Below, in pieces: positions 1 through 10,400 of a stretch of 64,000 nt of DNA. Both the position numbers and the translations under genes were made by a program. The notes under the pieces were generated by a model that did not search any database, had not been told where the DNA came from, and saw only the letters and a program-made list of their open reading frames with translations. Every line of letters begins with the position of its first letter. Position 1 is the stretch's first letter. Source of the stretch: ECT2AJA-110-A sp035399845 (GTDB taxonomy: Bacteria; Planctomycetota; Phycisphaerae; UBA1845; UTPLA1); NCBI GenBank assembly GCA_035399845.1, contig DAOPJV010000031.1, forward strand, positions 8,731-72,730, written 5' to 3'.

Positions 1-448
1 GTTCCCACCCGACGGGACCGATCATGCCCTTGACGGCGCTGGAGCTGACTTCGATCAGGTCGCGCGGCGGGATGAGAAAGACTGTCGTGATCTCGGGGAA
101 GACGTCGCTGTTGATATGCCGCATTGCGAGTTCGTAGGTGTAGTCATTGACGTTTCGCATGCCGCGAATGATAAAGTTCGCGCCGATCGACTTGGCGTAG
201 TGCGCGAGGAAGAGGTTCTCAAAGGTCCCGACGCTGACGTTCTCCATGCCGGCCGTGATGTTCTTCAGCCAGCGCATGCGCGTGTCGAGATCGAAGGTCG
301 ACGCCTTGGACGGGTTCACACCGACAGCGACGGTCAGCCGATCGAACAGGCGCGCCCCCTGCTCGATCATCCACGTGTGACCCGACGTGGGCGGATCGAA
401 GCTCCCGGCGTATACGGCGTGGCGGGGTTCGGCGGCGTTGGCGGACAT
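1..448 (-). CDS. coaD: Pantetheine-phosphate adenylyltransferase (PPAT), partial
   Basis: This cytoplasmic enzyme transfers AMP from ATP to 4'-phosphopantetheine, the penultimate step of coenzyme A synthesis. Translating the minus strand from the ATG at 448-446 gives about 149 residues. They carry the nucleotidyltransferase motif YAGSFDPPTSGH near residue 13, GVNPSK in the middle, RGMRNVNDYTYE, and near the edge the SSSAVKGMIGPVGW-like segment typical of CoaD. The family is usually about 160 residues, so only the last few are missing beyond base 1. The gene lies just downstream of the enoyl-CoA hydratase gene on the same strand with a 29-base gap, so the two may be cotranscribed. Recognition rests on motifs and is firm; only the C-terminus is unseen. 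Confidence 0.93.
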   Translation of the reverse strand, partial: MSANAAEPRHAVYAGSFDPPTSGHTWMIEQGARLFDRLTVAVGVNPSKASTFDLDTRMRWLKNITAGMENVSVGTFENLFLAHYAKSIGANFIIRGMRNVNDYTYELAMRHINSDVFPEITTVFLIPPRDLIEVSSSAVKGMIGPVGWE

Positions 449-477
449 GAACGATCCCTCGATGGTCGATGATCAAC

Positions 478-1269
478 TCACGCTTCCGTGACCCAGGCGG
501 GCTTGCGCTTTTCAAGAAAGGCCTTCAGGCCATCCTGCCCTTCGGCGGAAACGCGGCGTTCGGCGATGTACTGAACGGTAATGCGCTGCTTGTCGTTCCA
601 GCCCGGCGCGGCGTTCACTTCCTGCAGCACGCGTTTGCAGGCCGCGACGGCCTGGGGTCCATTGCCCATCGTGATCTTCGCGACCCTGGCGACCCACGCG
701 TCCAGCGCCGCCTCATCGGCGACACAGTCCGAGACCAGGCCGATGCGCTTCGCCTCCTCACCATCGAAGCGCTCGGCTGTGACGGCGTACCGTCGCATGT
801 GGCCGGGGCCGATCTTCTCGAGCACATAAGGCGAGATCACGGCCGGCAGAATGCCAAGCTTCACTTCGCTCAGGCAGAAGACGGCGTCCTTCACGGCGAC
901 GGCGACATCGCACGCCGCGGCCAGACCCACGCCGCCACCGATGCAGGCGCCATGGACGCGCGCGATCACCGGCTTGGCGCACTCGCGAATCGCGCGAAGC
1001 ATCTGCGCCATCTCCGTCGCGTCCGCAATGTTCTCTTCGACGCTGTAGTCGACCATGCGCTTCATCCAGTGAATGTCGGCGCCGGCACAGAAGCTTCTGC
1101 CGCTCGTCCGCAGGATCGCAACGCGAACGGCGTCATCGGCGCCGACGTCGTTCATCGCCGCCGTCAGCTCCCTGATCACGACTTCGTTGAATGCGTTGTG
1201 CAGATCGGGACGATCGATGTTGACGTTGGCGATACCGCCGTCGACGGCGACGTGTACGAATTCGGGCAT
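478..1269 (-). CDS. Enoyl-CoA hydratase/isomerase family protein, LiuC-like
   Basis: This is a 263-residue crotonase-fold protein. The oxyanion-hole segment SFCAGADIHWMKRM lies near residues 59-72. A second motif, GACIGGGVGLAAACD, is followed by FCLSEVKLGILPAVISPYV, which holds the conserved glutamate. The GGGVGL plus LSEVKLG...PA pattern is that of methylglutaconyl-CoA or isohexenylglutaconyl-CoA hydratases (LiuC/AtuE type) of leucine or terpenoid breakdown, rather than FadB-type fatty-acid hydratases. No other leucine-catabolism gene is in the window, so the substrate is inferred from motif style only. The length is normal and the start ATG at 1269 gives the standard N-terminus. coaD follows directly. 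Confidence 0.85.
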   Translation of the reverse strand: MPEFVHVAVDGGIANVNIDRPDLHNAFNEVVIRELTAAMNDVGADDAVRVAILRTSGRSFCAGADIHWMKRMVDYSVEENIADATEMAQMLRAIRECAKPVIARVHGACIGGGVGLAAACDVAVAVKDAVFCLSEVKLGILPAVISPYVLEKIGPGHMRRYAVTAERFDGEEAKRIGLVSDCVADEAALDAWVARVAKITMGNGPQAVAACKRVLQEVNAAPGWNDKQRITVQYIAERRVSAEGQDGLKAFLEKRKPAWVTEA

Positions 1270-1410
1270 AGTGTCTGGTCCTCTCGCTGTTCGAACCCGC
1301 CGAGCGTAGCTGATGAAACGGCGCCGTCAAATGGCGGGCGACTGGGCGGGCGTACGCCGTGATCCCGGGCCCCGCGTCGCCCTCAACGCGGATTCTCAAA
1401 AATAAACAAC

Positions 1411-1437
1411 GCCCGGTCCGTCGGAAACGGACCGGGC
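1411..1437 (-). terminator. Intrinsic terminator after the lipoprotein gene
   Basis: A perfect 10-bp GC-rich stem (1411-1420 with 1428-1437) has a 7-base loop. Read on the minus strand it is followed by the T-rich run TTGTTTATTTTTGAG. It lies 55 bases past the stop of the minus-strand gene at 1492-2700 and upstream of the enoyl-CoA hydratase gene. Confidence 0.85.
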
Positions 1438-1491
1438 GAAGCCGCATGTTCGCGTGTCGGGCTCGCGATCGCGATCACACGTGATTTGTCG

Positions 1492-2700
1492 TCAGTTGCG
1501 CGAGAGGCGAATCAGGCGGCCGTCGCTGCTGTCGAATTCCTCACCCAGGAGGAAGAAGTCGCCATCGACGATCTCCATCGCCCGCCAGTCGACGCGCTCG
1601 TCGGGAATCTGGAACGTCGCAACGGCCTTGCCCGTCTGCGGATCGATCTGGATGATCGAGAACAGATCGCCGTCGAGTCCATAGACGAACTCGCCGTCAT
1701 GCGCAATGCTGTCGAAGAAGTAGGGGAATTCGAACACATCGAGGACGACATCGGGCTCCTGCGTCGCGTCCATGCGAACGAAGACGGGGCGATCGTTGTC
1801 ATCGTCGAATCCGAACAGCCACAGTTCGTCAAGAACATCGTCGAACGCGATGGCGTCGGTATCGAAATCGAAGCCGACCTCCGTTGCCGTAATCTGCTCC
1901 TCCACGACATTCGCCGTCGTCTTCAGTTCGGCCACCGTCGCGCTGCCGCAGTTGCAGGTCAGCCAGAACTTGCCGTCCTGAATCGCCTGGGCGACCCGGA
2001 AACTGCTCGAGAAAATATGGCCCAGGCCGGCGTCGCCATTCTCGGGATTGACGGGAATCGTCATCGAGTCGTCTCGACGCGTGTACCACAGAGACGTCCC
2101 GTCGAAGGCGAGCCCGGTCGCTCCGGCCGGCTCGTCCAGCTCCTTGAACTCCGCGACTTTCGTCAGCGGGCTGCAGAGCGAGACCTCCGGAACCTCGGCG
2201 ACGCGCTCGAACACAGCGGCCTCTCCACTCGTATCGTCGCGAAGATTGAGGGAATCGTCGTCCGCCATGTCGAGCAGAGCGACACGCGCCCCGAAAAAGG
2301 CGCGATCGAAGAAGAAGTCGGCGCCGCCGTCCATGATGATGGTATCCTCAGTGAGACGCGAAAAGACGGCGTCCTGGCAGTGAAGCACATTGGTCCGCGA
2401 ATCGCGGATCGACAGCCGCATCACGCCCGTCTCATCAAACGAGACAAACTCGATATCACCGAAGAACGGATCGACGATCGACAGCCTGCCGGAGATGCGC
2501 TTCCAGACGCCCTTGATGTCCCGCGCCGCCGGATCGTTCTGCGGATCACTCGGCGCGTCCGTCGGATCGCCGGGATTCGTGGGATCGACCACGGGATCCG
2601 GCATCGGCAGAATTTCCTTCTCCTTCTGGGGATCGCAGGCGACGCCCGCCATCACACACACACAAGCCAGCATCAATGTCATTGTCTGTTGCATTCGCAT
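1492..2700 (-). CDS. Secreted lipoprotein of unknown function
   Basis: The open frame extends upstream to 3108, but the ATG at 2700 is chosen. It is preceded by GGGAG at good spacing and starts a clean lipoprotein signal (MRMQQTMTLMLACVCVMAGVAC, broken here at MRMQQTMTLM / LACVCVMAGVAC), with lipidation expected at the cysteine of GVAC. The mature protein is about 380 residues and opens with a Pro/Asp-rich linker (MPDPVVDPTNPGDPTDAP). The C-terminal part (LAFDGTSLWYTRR, IAHDGEFVYGLDGDLFSI, QIDPQTGKAVATF) resembles a seven-bladed propeller in which repeated values are read and displayed. It was not recognised as a named family. A promoter-like GACCCC-N16-CGTTTT sequence lies at 2877-2904, about 175 bases upstream. 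Confidence 0.8.
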   Translation of the reverse strand: MRMQQTMTLMLACVCVMAGVACDPQKEKEILPMPDPVVDPTNPGDPTDAPSDPQNDPAARDIKGVWKRISGRLSIVDPFFGDIEFVSFDETGVMRLSIRDSRTNVLHCQDAVFSRLTEDTIIMDGGADFFFDRAFFGARVALLDMADDDSLNLRDDTSGEAAVFERVAEVPEVSLCSPLTKVAEFKELDEPAGATGLAFDGTSLWYTRRDDSMTIPVNPENGDAGLGHIFSSSFRVAQAIQDGKFWLTCNCGSATVAELKTTANVVEEQITATEVGFDFDTDAIAFDDVLDELWLFGFDDDNDRPVFVRMDATQEPDVVLDVFEFPYFFDSIAHDGEFVYGLDGDLFSIIQIDPQTGKAVATFQIPDERVDWRAMEIVDGDFFLLGEEFDSSDGRLIRLSRN

Positions 2701-2982
2701 TGTCGTTACTCCCGTACAAAAAGCCGGATTCATGTCACGACGCTTGAATGCGTCAGCGGGCGGCTTCGATTCACGCGCGGGACGAAATTTTTTTCTTCCC
2801 GACATCGACTGGCCAGCGAACCCCCGAAAACGGCCCCGATCCCGACTCGCCGATAATCGGGGGGCCCCGCCACGCGAAAACGTCCGAATGTGAATCGCGG
2901 GGTCCGATTTCCGTTTGCCGGATGGCCCGAACGAATCGCAGACTGAATACGGGGAATCTGCAGCTTCCGGGGGGGCCAGTCC

Positions 2983-3987
2983 ATGTCCGTATCCACTGTC
3001 GCGGGTCAGATTGCGTCGCTCGGCGGGCGAGTCGCGAAGGCGAACCTGTCGAAGCCGTCGGCGCCGTCGAAGCCGATGCGTGAAGCGCTGCGAAACCATG
3101 ACACGCACTGCGGCACGACGATCAAGGGGCGCGCCGCGATGCTCTTCGGCGGCGCGTTCGTTGCGATGGGCGCGTTCATCATTCTCGTGTCAACGGGCGT
3201 GATCCCGACGGAGAAGGGTTCCGCTCACGCGCCGATGTGGGTCATCGGTGTCTGCGGCGGTGTCTTTGCCTTGCCGGGTCTCTGGGTCGTCGCGTACGGG
3301 ATTCGTACGTCGATGGCGGACGCCTGGAGCTATCGACGCAGCCATCGTTTCCCCGATTCGCCCTGGATGTTCGACTACCCATGGGACGAGTCCGGCGAGA
3401 CATACAGCGATATCCGGCCGATCAAACGCGGACTGCTCGGGCTGCTGATCCTCGCCGGACTCGCCGTGCCCGGCCATCAGATCGCCATGTCGGAAGGCCG
3501 TCGGGCGCTTCCGTTCTGGATCGGATCGGGCGTGCTCGACCTGGTCATGCTGATCGTCCTCTTCTTCCTGGCGCGATCGACGCTGCGACTGCTTCGATAT
3601 GGTCGAAGCCGCGTGCGCTTCGATCGATTTCCGTTCCGGCTGGGCGGACGGCTGGACCTGACGTGGCTCCGTCCTCGCGGTCTGAACCACTGCGGCCCGC
3701 TCAAGTGCACGCTGCGCTGCATCGAAGAGGTCTTCGAATCGGCGGGTGATGAGGGCGGCCAGCGGATCGTCGCCTACGCGACCTACCAGGACGAAAAGCG
3801 GATCGAGCCACCGATGGATCGGGACGTGATGTGCGCGGAGGTTCCCCTTTCGTTCGACCTGCCGACAGGGGAATTCGAGACGCGCCTGCGGGACCACCCG
3901 CCGCGGTACTGGCAGCTTGAGGTCAGGGCGGAGACCCCGGGCGTGGACTATGTCGCTCGATTCCTGACCCCCGTCTACGGCGGCTGA
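2983..3987 (+). CDS. Multi-pass membrane protein of unknown function
   Basis: This is a 334-residue protein that starts after a purine-rich GGGGGG tract. Four hydrophobic segments are visible: AAMLFGGAFVAMGAFIILVS, a WVIGVCGGVFALPGLWVV segment, a GLLGLLILAGLAV segment, and a VLDLVMLIVLFFLARS segment. A soluble C-terminal half of about 140 residues follows and is probably beta-rich (LKCTLRCIEEVFES, WQLEVRAETPGVDYVARF). This plan of membrane segments followed by a beta-sandwich resembles DUF3592-like planctomycete proteins, but I cannot assign a family. It is transcribed divergently from the lipoprotein gene upstream. Confidence 0.75.
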   Translation: MSVSTVAGQIASLGGRVAKANLSKPSAPSKPMREALRNHDTHCGTTIKGRAAMLFGGAFVAMGAFIILVSTGVIPTEKGSAHAPMWVIGVCGGVFALPGLWVVAYGIRTSMADAWSYRRSHRFPDSPWMFDYPWDESGETYSDIRPIKRGLLGLLILAGLAVPGHQIAMSEGRRALPFWIGSGVLDLVMLIVLFFLARSTLRLLRYGRSRVRFDRFPFRLGGRLDLTWLRPRGLNHCGPLKCTLRCIEEVFESAGDEGGQRIVAYATYQDEKRIEPPMDRDVMCAEVPLSFDLPTGEFETRLRDHPPRYWQLEVRAETPGVDYVARFLTPVYGG

Positions 3988-4320
3988 ACGCCGACCGCGA
4001 CGCCTCCGCATAACGTAATACCAATTCACAGGTTACGACGACGCAACCGGCGCGAACCGATGGCCGGTCCGTCTGCGGCCGGGATTTCGCTGGAATAAAT
4101 CGATCCCCGTCAGGAATGATGCGTATAAGCGGTACGTTACAAATGTTGTGGCGTGAAGTACCATTCGCGCCCAACGGACGGCTGGCGTGCGGCGCCCCTG
4201 AGGCGACCCCACCGCGACGTCGTCCGACTGACAGCGGCCCGCCCAATTGGGGCCTCGTCGGCCGCCATCCCAAGTTTACCGGATTTCTGAACTGAATCGC
4301 AGAATTTGAGGAGCGACATC
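3988..4320. other. Intergenic region, no gene seen
   Basis: This is 333 bases between the membrane-protein gene and the thioredoxin/TPR gene. The part at about 4090-4165 is richer in A+T than its surroundings and has a TATAAG-like hexamer near 4132, so the promoter of the next gene may lie there. No good -35 partner was found. The open frames crossing it lack gene-like composition. Confidence 0.5.
4308..4313 (+). promoter_or_regulatory. Ribosome binding site GAGGAG that fixes a GTG start
   Basis: GAGGAG at 4308-4313 sits 7 bases before GTG at 4321. The upstream TTG at 4306 overlaps this site and would add five polar residues before the signal peptide, so GTG 4321 is preferred. Confidence 0.75.
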
Positions 4321-5361
4321 GTGAAAAAAGCACTGGCACTGGCCTTCATCGTCGGTCTGATTGCATCGCCGAAGGCGATGGCTGAACTCAAGGTCGGCGA
4401 CGACGCGCCGAACATCTTTATCAAGGAATGGGCCAAGGGCGAGGCCTTTGACCTGACGAAGGCGAAGGCCAAGGACGTCATCGTCGTCGAGTTCTGGGCG
4501 ACGTGGTGCCCCCCCTGCAAGGCCAGCATTCCGCACATGTCGGAAATGCAGGATCACTTCAAGAGCAAGGGCGTCACGTTCATCGGCGTGACAGATGAGA
4601 ACAAGGAAATCGTCTCGAAGTTCCTCAAGAACGGATGGGACGAGAAGATGCGATATCGCGTCGCCATCGATAACGAGAACAAGACCAGCGACGCCTGGAT
4701 GAAGGCCTCCAACCAGCGCGGCATTCCGACGGCGTTCGTCGTTCAGGGCGGCAAGCTCAAGTGGATCGGTCATCCGATGGATGAACTCGGTCTGACCGTC
4801 GCCAAGCTCGCCGGCGATGAGGAATACGCCAGGAAGGAAGAAGAGAAGAAGAAGCAGCAGGAGAAGATCCAGCAGCTGCTGGAGAAGTTCGAGGCGGCCG
4901 CCAAGGGCGAGGAATGGGACAAGTGCATCGGCATCCTGGATGACGCCCTTAAGGTTGACCCGAAGGACTTCCGACTCCTGATCACGAAGTACATGATGCT
5001 CGCCATGGAACTGAAGAAGCCGACGGAGGCCGCCGCCGCCGGACGCCAGCTCGTCGACAACGTGGAGGACGCCGAGGCCCTGAACATGTTCGCCTGGCGA
5101 CTGCTCACGTCGGAGGAATTCGAAGGTTCCCGCGACCTGACGCTGGCGAAGGACGCCGCCACCAAGGCCCTGCGGCTCTGCAATGAGAAGGACGCGTCGA
5201 TCCTCGACACCTACGCCCGAGCGCTGGCGGATACCGGTGACCTGAAGGGCGCCGTCCACTGGCAGTCAAAGGCCGTCGAGCTCGCCGAAGAAGGCCGCAT
5301 GAAGGATGAACTCCAGAAGAATCTGGATGACTACCGCAAGCGCCTTGAAGAAAAGGCGTAA
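4321..5361 (+). CDS. Exported thioredoxin-fold protein with TPR tail
   Basis: The 346-residue protein starts at GTG 4321 (see the ribosome binding site). The N-terminus (MKKALALAFIVGLIASPKAMA) is a standard Sec signal peptide, so it should act in the periplasm. Residues about 22-155 form a TlpA/AhpC-TSA-type thioredoxin fold with the redox motif WCPPC (in VEFWATWCPPCK) and the cis-proline segment GIPTAFVV. A charged Lys/Glu/Gln coiled coil follows (EEEKKKQQEKIQQLL), then helical repeats of TPR type (YARALADTGDLKGAVHWQSK). The likely role is disulfide exchange or reduction of an unknown partner held by the TPR region. A second thioredoxin-fold gene follows after a strong terminator. Confidence 0.87.
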   Translation: MKKALALAFIVGLIASPKAMAELKVGDDAPNIFIKEWAKGEAFDLTKAKAKDVIVVEFWATWCPPCKASIPHMSEMQDHFKSKGVTFIGVTDENKEIVSKFLKNGWDEKMRYRVAIDNENKTSDAWMKASNQRGIPTAFVVQGGKLKWIGHPMDELGLTVAKLAGDEEYARKEEEKKKQQEKIQQLLEKFEAAAKGEEWDKCIGILDDALKVDPKDFRLLITKYMMLAMELKKPTEAAAAGRQLVDNVEDAEALNMFAWRLLTSEEFEGSRDLTLAKDAATKALRLCNEKDASILDTYARALADTGDLKGAVHWQSKAVELAEEGRMKDELQKNLDDYRKRLEEKA

Positions 5362-5384
5362 GACGCCCGGAACCCGTACAATGA

Positions 5385-5431
5385 CGCCGCGAAACGAGTG
5401 AGATCGCTCGTTTCGCGGCGTTTTTCTTTTT
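5385..5431 (+). terminator. Strong intrinsic terminator
   Basis: A 14-bp perfect stem (5385-5398 with 5407-5420) has an 8-base loop and is followed by TTTTTCTTTTT. It lies 24 bases past the thioredoxin/TPR gene and separates it from the next thioredoxin gene. Confidence 0.95.
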
Positions 5432-5500
5432 CTGGACACCAGACAGAATCACCGGCGATCCCGGAGGATCGCCCGGAACGCGAACCGCAACCAGCCCCTG

Positions 5501-6778
5501 ATGGCCATGAAACCGCAAACCCAGACGCCAAAACGATTTACAGCACATCCGCTGACGTATGGCGCCGCGATCGCCATGGCGCTGAGCTGTACTCTGGCGG
5601 CAAGGGCCGACGAACCCTCCGTGGACGTGCGGGCGATCCTGCTGGCGGCGGACGCGGCCACGCTGGAAGTCCGGGCCCTCGAATATGACGTCGATCACTT
5701 CGCGACGGGGGAAAATGCCGATCAGGTCACGAAGGTCCACGCCCGCGTCCTCGCCCGGCAGGGGCGGCGGGGTTTCTTTGCCAGCCCGCTGCGGAGCGAC
5801 AACGACGGTCCGAGAGCCGCCTTCAGATTTGCCGGAACGGTCGACGCGCCGGGCGGCGTGATGCGCTCGTTCGACGTCTCAACGGACGGTCGGCGCGTGG
5901 CCAGCATCGAAGTGGAGTCGCGAAGCTTCGTTTCAGGCGACTACGAAAGCGGCGGTCCGCTGATCAAGCAGGTCAAGCCGCTGTTCATGCTTGAGTATTT
6001 TCATCCGACGCCCTTTCACGACGAAATCACGGCCAAGACGCTGCGCTACGAGGGCGTGAAGAAAGTCGGCGACGTCGACTGCGACGTGATCTATGTCGGC
6101 TATCAGCGCGACTTCCTCGACGCGCGATGGTACTTTGGCCGCGAAGATCATCTCCCGAGGCGCGTGGATCGAATCCGGTTTCGGGGTACGGCGCCGATCG
6201 GCGAGCTGGTGCTCCAGATCACGAATCTGAACACGACCCCCTCGTTCGACTCCGACACGTTTACGCCGTCGCCGCCTGCGGAATTCGTTCAGCGGGCGTT
6301 CGCCGCCGGCAAGCGCCGGCTGAAGCGTGGCGACAGCGCCCCGGACTTCACGCTGAAGACGCCCGACGGCAAGGACGTGCGCCTGAGTGAGCTGCGTGGC
6401 AATGTCGTCGTACTCGACTTCTGGTCCACGTGGTGCATCCCCTGCAAACTCAGCATGCCGCAACTGCAGTCGCTTCATGAGAAATACGCGAACAAGCCGG
6501 TCAGGGTCTACGCCCTGAACTGCTGGGAACGCGATCGTGATCCCGTGCAGTACATGCGTGACATGAAGCTGACCTACGACCTGCTTCTCAAGGCGGAAGA
6601 CGTGGCGCTGGACTATGGCGTCGAGAGCATGCCGACGGTCTTCGTCGTGGGCGCCGACGGCGCTGTCTGCTTCTCGCAGGCGGGCGTCACGCCCTCGCTC
6701 GAGCGACGGATCGATCGCGCCATTCGGCGCTCACTGCAACAGCTCGACAAGAACGACGACAACAAAGATCAGGATTAG
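5501..6778 (+). CDS. Exported LolA/DUF2092-like domain fused to a TlpA-type thioredoxin
   Basis: This is a 425-residue protein with an N-terminal export signal (YGAAIAMALSCTLAARA). Residues about 35-255 resemble the outer-membrane-lipoprotein-sorting or DUF2092-like fold (LRYEGVKKVGDVDCDVIYV, then a segment ending ARWYFGREDHLPRRVDRI). Residues about 275-415 are a TlpA-like thioredoxin domain with APDFTLKTPDGKDVRLSEL, the redox motif WCIPC (in FWSTWCIPCK) and the cis-Pro segment SMPTVFVV. This pairing is recurrent in planctomycete exported proteins. The start may be ATG 5501 or ATG 5507, and neither has a strong ribosome site. A role in periplasmic thiol redox is inferred; the partner is unknown. 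Confidence 0.85.
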   Translation: MAMKPQTQTPKRFTAHPLTYGAAIAMALSCTLAARADEPSVDVRAILLAADAATLEVRALEYDVDHFATGENADQVTKVHARVLARQGRRGFFASPLRSDNDGPRAAFRFAGTVDAPGGVMRSFDVSTDGRRVASIEVESRSFVSGDYESGGPLIKQVKPLFMLEYFHPTPFHDEITAKTLRYEGVKKVGDVDCDVIYVGYQRDFLDARWYFGREDHLPRRVDRIRFRGTAPIGELVLQITNLNTTPSFDSDTFTPSPPAEFVQRAFAAGKRRLKRGDSAPDFTLKTPDGKDVRLSELRGNVVVLDFWSTWCIPCKLSMPQLQSLHEKYANKPVRVYALNCWERDRDPVQYMRDMKLTYDLLLKAEDVALDYGVESMPTVFVVGADGAVCFSQAGVTPSLERRIDRAIRRSLQQLDKNDDNKDQD

Positions 6779-7426
6779 GCGCCCCTCCCCTCAGTTGTGG
6801 CGTCAACGACGCTGACACCCACTTCAAGGCCATTCCGATACCAACGCCCCGCGTCAACAGATGCCGAAGGGTCGATGCGGGGGACGGCGGGCGCTGATCG
6901 GCGCCATCACGCCGTGGGCCCGAACAGCCACGCGTTTGTCGGCGACTGCGATTCGCCCTGCTGGATGGCAGTTTGCATCGACTTGCGGGTACCACGGATG
7001 TCAGACGGCGCCGGTTGAACAATCACAGAATCCCGTCATTCGCCGGGGAGATCCGCTTCGACCGACGCCTGAGACAGTGTCACAGTCCGTCGCCGGCGTG
7101 ACGGCCGTGGCGCCGCGAGATCTCGTTGGGCGCTGCGGACGTCGAACTCCACCGGAAGCCAACGGCCGTCGTCCGTTGGGCCCGGCCCCTGTGACCCGAG
7201 GCGTTCGAGCGTTAAAATGCAACGGAAGACTGGTGACAAATCCGAGTGGCGACAGTTGGGCGCCACTTCCTTCAGACATGCGCCCGGGGTTTCCGAACGC
7301 GTCCGCTCGATCGTGGGCGCGCGGCGACGCCGCAGACTGACGGGACGTCCGGCAGGGCGCGCCAACGCGTCGTCCCGATGCGCCGGCGAGTCTCTGTCCG
7401 AAACGCGCCACGCAATTCGGAAGTGT
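6779..7426. other. Intergenic region, no gene seen
   Basis: This is 648 bases between the thioredoxin gene and the histidine kinase gene. The kinase reading frame stays open up to 7217, but the added N-terminus is Arg-rich and low in predicted structure, so it is treated as noncoding. No clear hairpin, riboswitch or promoter could be identified. Confidence 0.5.
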
Positions 7427-10400
7427 ATGACGACGACAAGGCGTGATGTGATGGCCATCGAAGTTGGAATTCCAGACGCGGTTCTCTGGCGCGCCATCGA
7501 CGCCCTGGATTCCCCCGTGGTATTGGTCAACGCGTCAGGTCGCATCGATCTTGCGAATCGAGCCTGGCGACGCCTTGCCGAAGCCTCCGGCATCTGTTCG
7601 AACACGCTCGCCGGGGATTGCGACATCATTGACGCCTGCGTCAGGATCGGCGCCATCAGCCGCGATGACGCGCCAACCCATGCCCAACACCTCCGGCGTG
7701 TGCTCACGGGCGGCCCGGTTCCATCTCCCGGCGACACTGAGGCGAACCCGGGCGAGACCGCGATTCGGATCCAGCGCCTCGATCACGGCGGCGCGATCTG
7801 GGCGCTAGTCACGCTCGACGCCCCGCCAGGCCCCGCCGCAATTCGCCCGCCCCTGAACGCCGAAACGCATTCGTCGCCCCCGATCATCGCGCCGACGATC
7901 CATGACACGATTCGGGCCTGCGAGGGGCGGCTCGGGGAGGTTCAGCGAATCGCCCACGTCGGTCACTGGGACCGACAGCTGCCTGCGGGCGCGCCGCACT
8001 GGTCGGCGGAGATCTACCGCATCCTGGGGCTTTCCCCGGACAGGTCATCGCCGAGCCTTGAGACGTTCATGCGTCTTATTCACCCCGACGACCTGCCGCT
8101 CGTCCGCGCCCAGGTCAAACGCGCATTCGATCGCCACGAGAACTTCAGCATCGTCACGCGGATCATTCGGCCGGACGGCGTCATCCGTTACGTCCTGGAC
8201 TCCGCGGAGTTTGATTTTGACGCCTCAGGTCGCCCCTCGCGCCTCTTCGGTGTCCTGCACGACATCACGGAACTGAAGCTCGCGGAAATTCAGCTGCGCG
8301 ACCAGGCGGCGACGCATTCCATACGGGCGAGACTCCGGGACGCCGATCCGAACCAATCGGAAGCCGACGCGTGGCGCATGCTGATTGACGCGATGGTGCG
8401 GGAATTCGAACTGAGCGGCGGGTTGTTCGCCGAATGGTCGGATGTCGGCTTCCGGCGGCTCTGCGCCGTCGGGCGCGTCGACGACGCCCCGGAGACGGAA
8501 CGCGCGCCGGATACGCTCGACACGACGCGCGGCGCCGGCCGGATGCTCCAGGCGGCAATGTCGCATCGAAGGCCGTTCCACAGTGTCCGGCTGGACGAAG
8601 GCGCGACGATCGATCGTGTCGCGCCGCGCCTGGCGGTTCCCGTGGAGCTGGACGGTCGCATCATCGGCGGCGCTCTGTTCCAGGCGGACAGCATTGACCG
8701 TTTCAGCGATGAACGCGCGCGTGAGTTCCATGATCTGGTCAATGAAATGGGCGAGCGAATCTGGCGTCATCGCATCGAACACGAGGCGGCCCAGTCGATT
8801 CGCCGAAGCGAGGAGCGGCTGCTGAAAGCCATGGCGGAGGCGCCCGTGCTGATGATCGCGCTGGACGAGCGTGGCGCCATCATCGCCTGGAACTCGGAGT
8901 GCGAGCGCGTGACGGGCTATCGCGCGGATGAAATCATCGGCCGGCCGGACGCCATCGACCGCCTCTATCCGGACACGGAACGGCGCCGGGCGTTCCTTGA
9001 GAACTGGGTCCACGGTCTGCAGGACTTCCGCGACTGGGAACTGGATACCACGTGCAGGGACGGCGGCGTCCGCACGATCGCCTGGTCACGCGTTTCGAGC
9101 CGTGTCGCCATTTCGGGCTGGGCGCACTGGGGCATCGGCATCGATACAACCGAACGGCACAACGCGGAATCAGCGCTCGCGAAGTCGGAACGGGAATATC
9201 GCGGATTGTTCGACAACGCGCACGACGCCATCATGATCTTTCGGCCCGATGACGAAGTGATTCTCGAGGCGAATCCGCACGCCTGCAGACTCTATGGCAT
9301 GTCGAGATCGGAGTTCATCGGCATGTCGCTGAAGGACATCTCGGAAGATGTCGAACGCGGCCAGCGGCGAATTTCCGAGACAATGGTCCTCGGCAAGAAC
9401 GCCGGTTTTGAAACCGTGCAGTATCGCAAGAACGGCGCCGCCATGCGGCTCGAGATCAACGCGACGGTCATCGACTATCGCGGCGAGCGGGCCATTCTGA
9501 CGATCAATCGGGATATCACGAGCCGCCGCAGCGCGGAGGACGGACTGCGCAGCAGCGAAGCGCGCTATCGCTGGTTCGCCGATCACTCGACGGATCTGAT
9601 CCTCCGAATGTCGAACGACGGCGTCATCCAGGACGCGTCACACGCGAGCCGCGCGATCCTCGGCGTCGCGCCGGACGCGCTGGTCGGCGTGCAGTGTGCG
9701 GACCTCGTCACGCCCAAGTATCGCGACGCCCTGAATGAGACAATCCGGAAGGCGGTCAGAAAACCCGGCTCCCATCGTGTGACGCTGCACTTCCATCGCG
9801 ATGATCAGAGCGAACGATGGCTGGAGTGCCTGATCGAGGGGCTGCGAAGCGCCGACGATTCGATGGTGCGGGAAATCGTCGCCGTCGCGCGCGACATGAG
9901 CGTTCGCAAGCAGGAAGAGGAACTGCGCGAGCTGCGGTTCATGGAACTGTCGCACGTCAGCCGCCTTGTGACGCTGGGTGAAATGGCGGGACAGATCGCT
10001 CACCAGCTGCACCAGCCGCTGACGGCAATTGCCAACTACGCCGGCACGCTGCGAAACCTGATACGCAAGTGCGACGCCGGTTCGTCCATGGAACTCGAAC
10101 CCTACTGCGACGAGATCATCCGATCGGCGATACGCACGGGCGAGTTCATTCATCGAATTCGCACCTTCACGCAGCGCCGCGGTCTCCGCCGGAGCAGCGT
10201 CCACCTCAGCACGCTCGTGTCCAACGCGTTCAGTCTGTGCGAAATCCGGCTGCAGCGACTCGGCGTGCACACGTCCTACTGCGAGGCGACGGATCTGCCG
10301 GACATCGTCGTGGACTCGATCCAGATCGAGCAGGTACTTGTCAATCTCATCAACAACGCGATCGACGCCATGAGCACACGCGATCCGGGTCAGCGACGAC

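Noticed and set aside
2877..2904. GACCCC-N16-CGTTTT as a separate promoter feature
   Set aside because: The spacing fits but the first box has one mismatch and the distance to the start (about 175 bases) is twice that of the other five; kept only as a weak sixth candidate.
1492..3108. Lipoprotein gene starting at 3108
   Set aside because: The first 136 residues would overlap the divergent membrane-protein gene and lack signal-peptide features; ATG 2700 has GGGAG and a lipobox.
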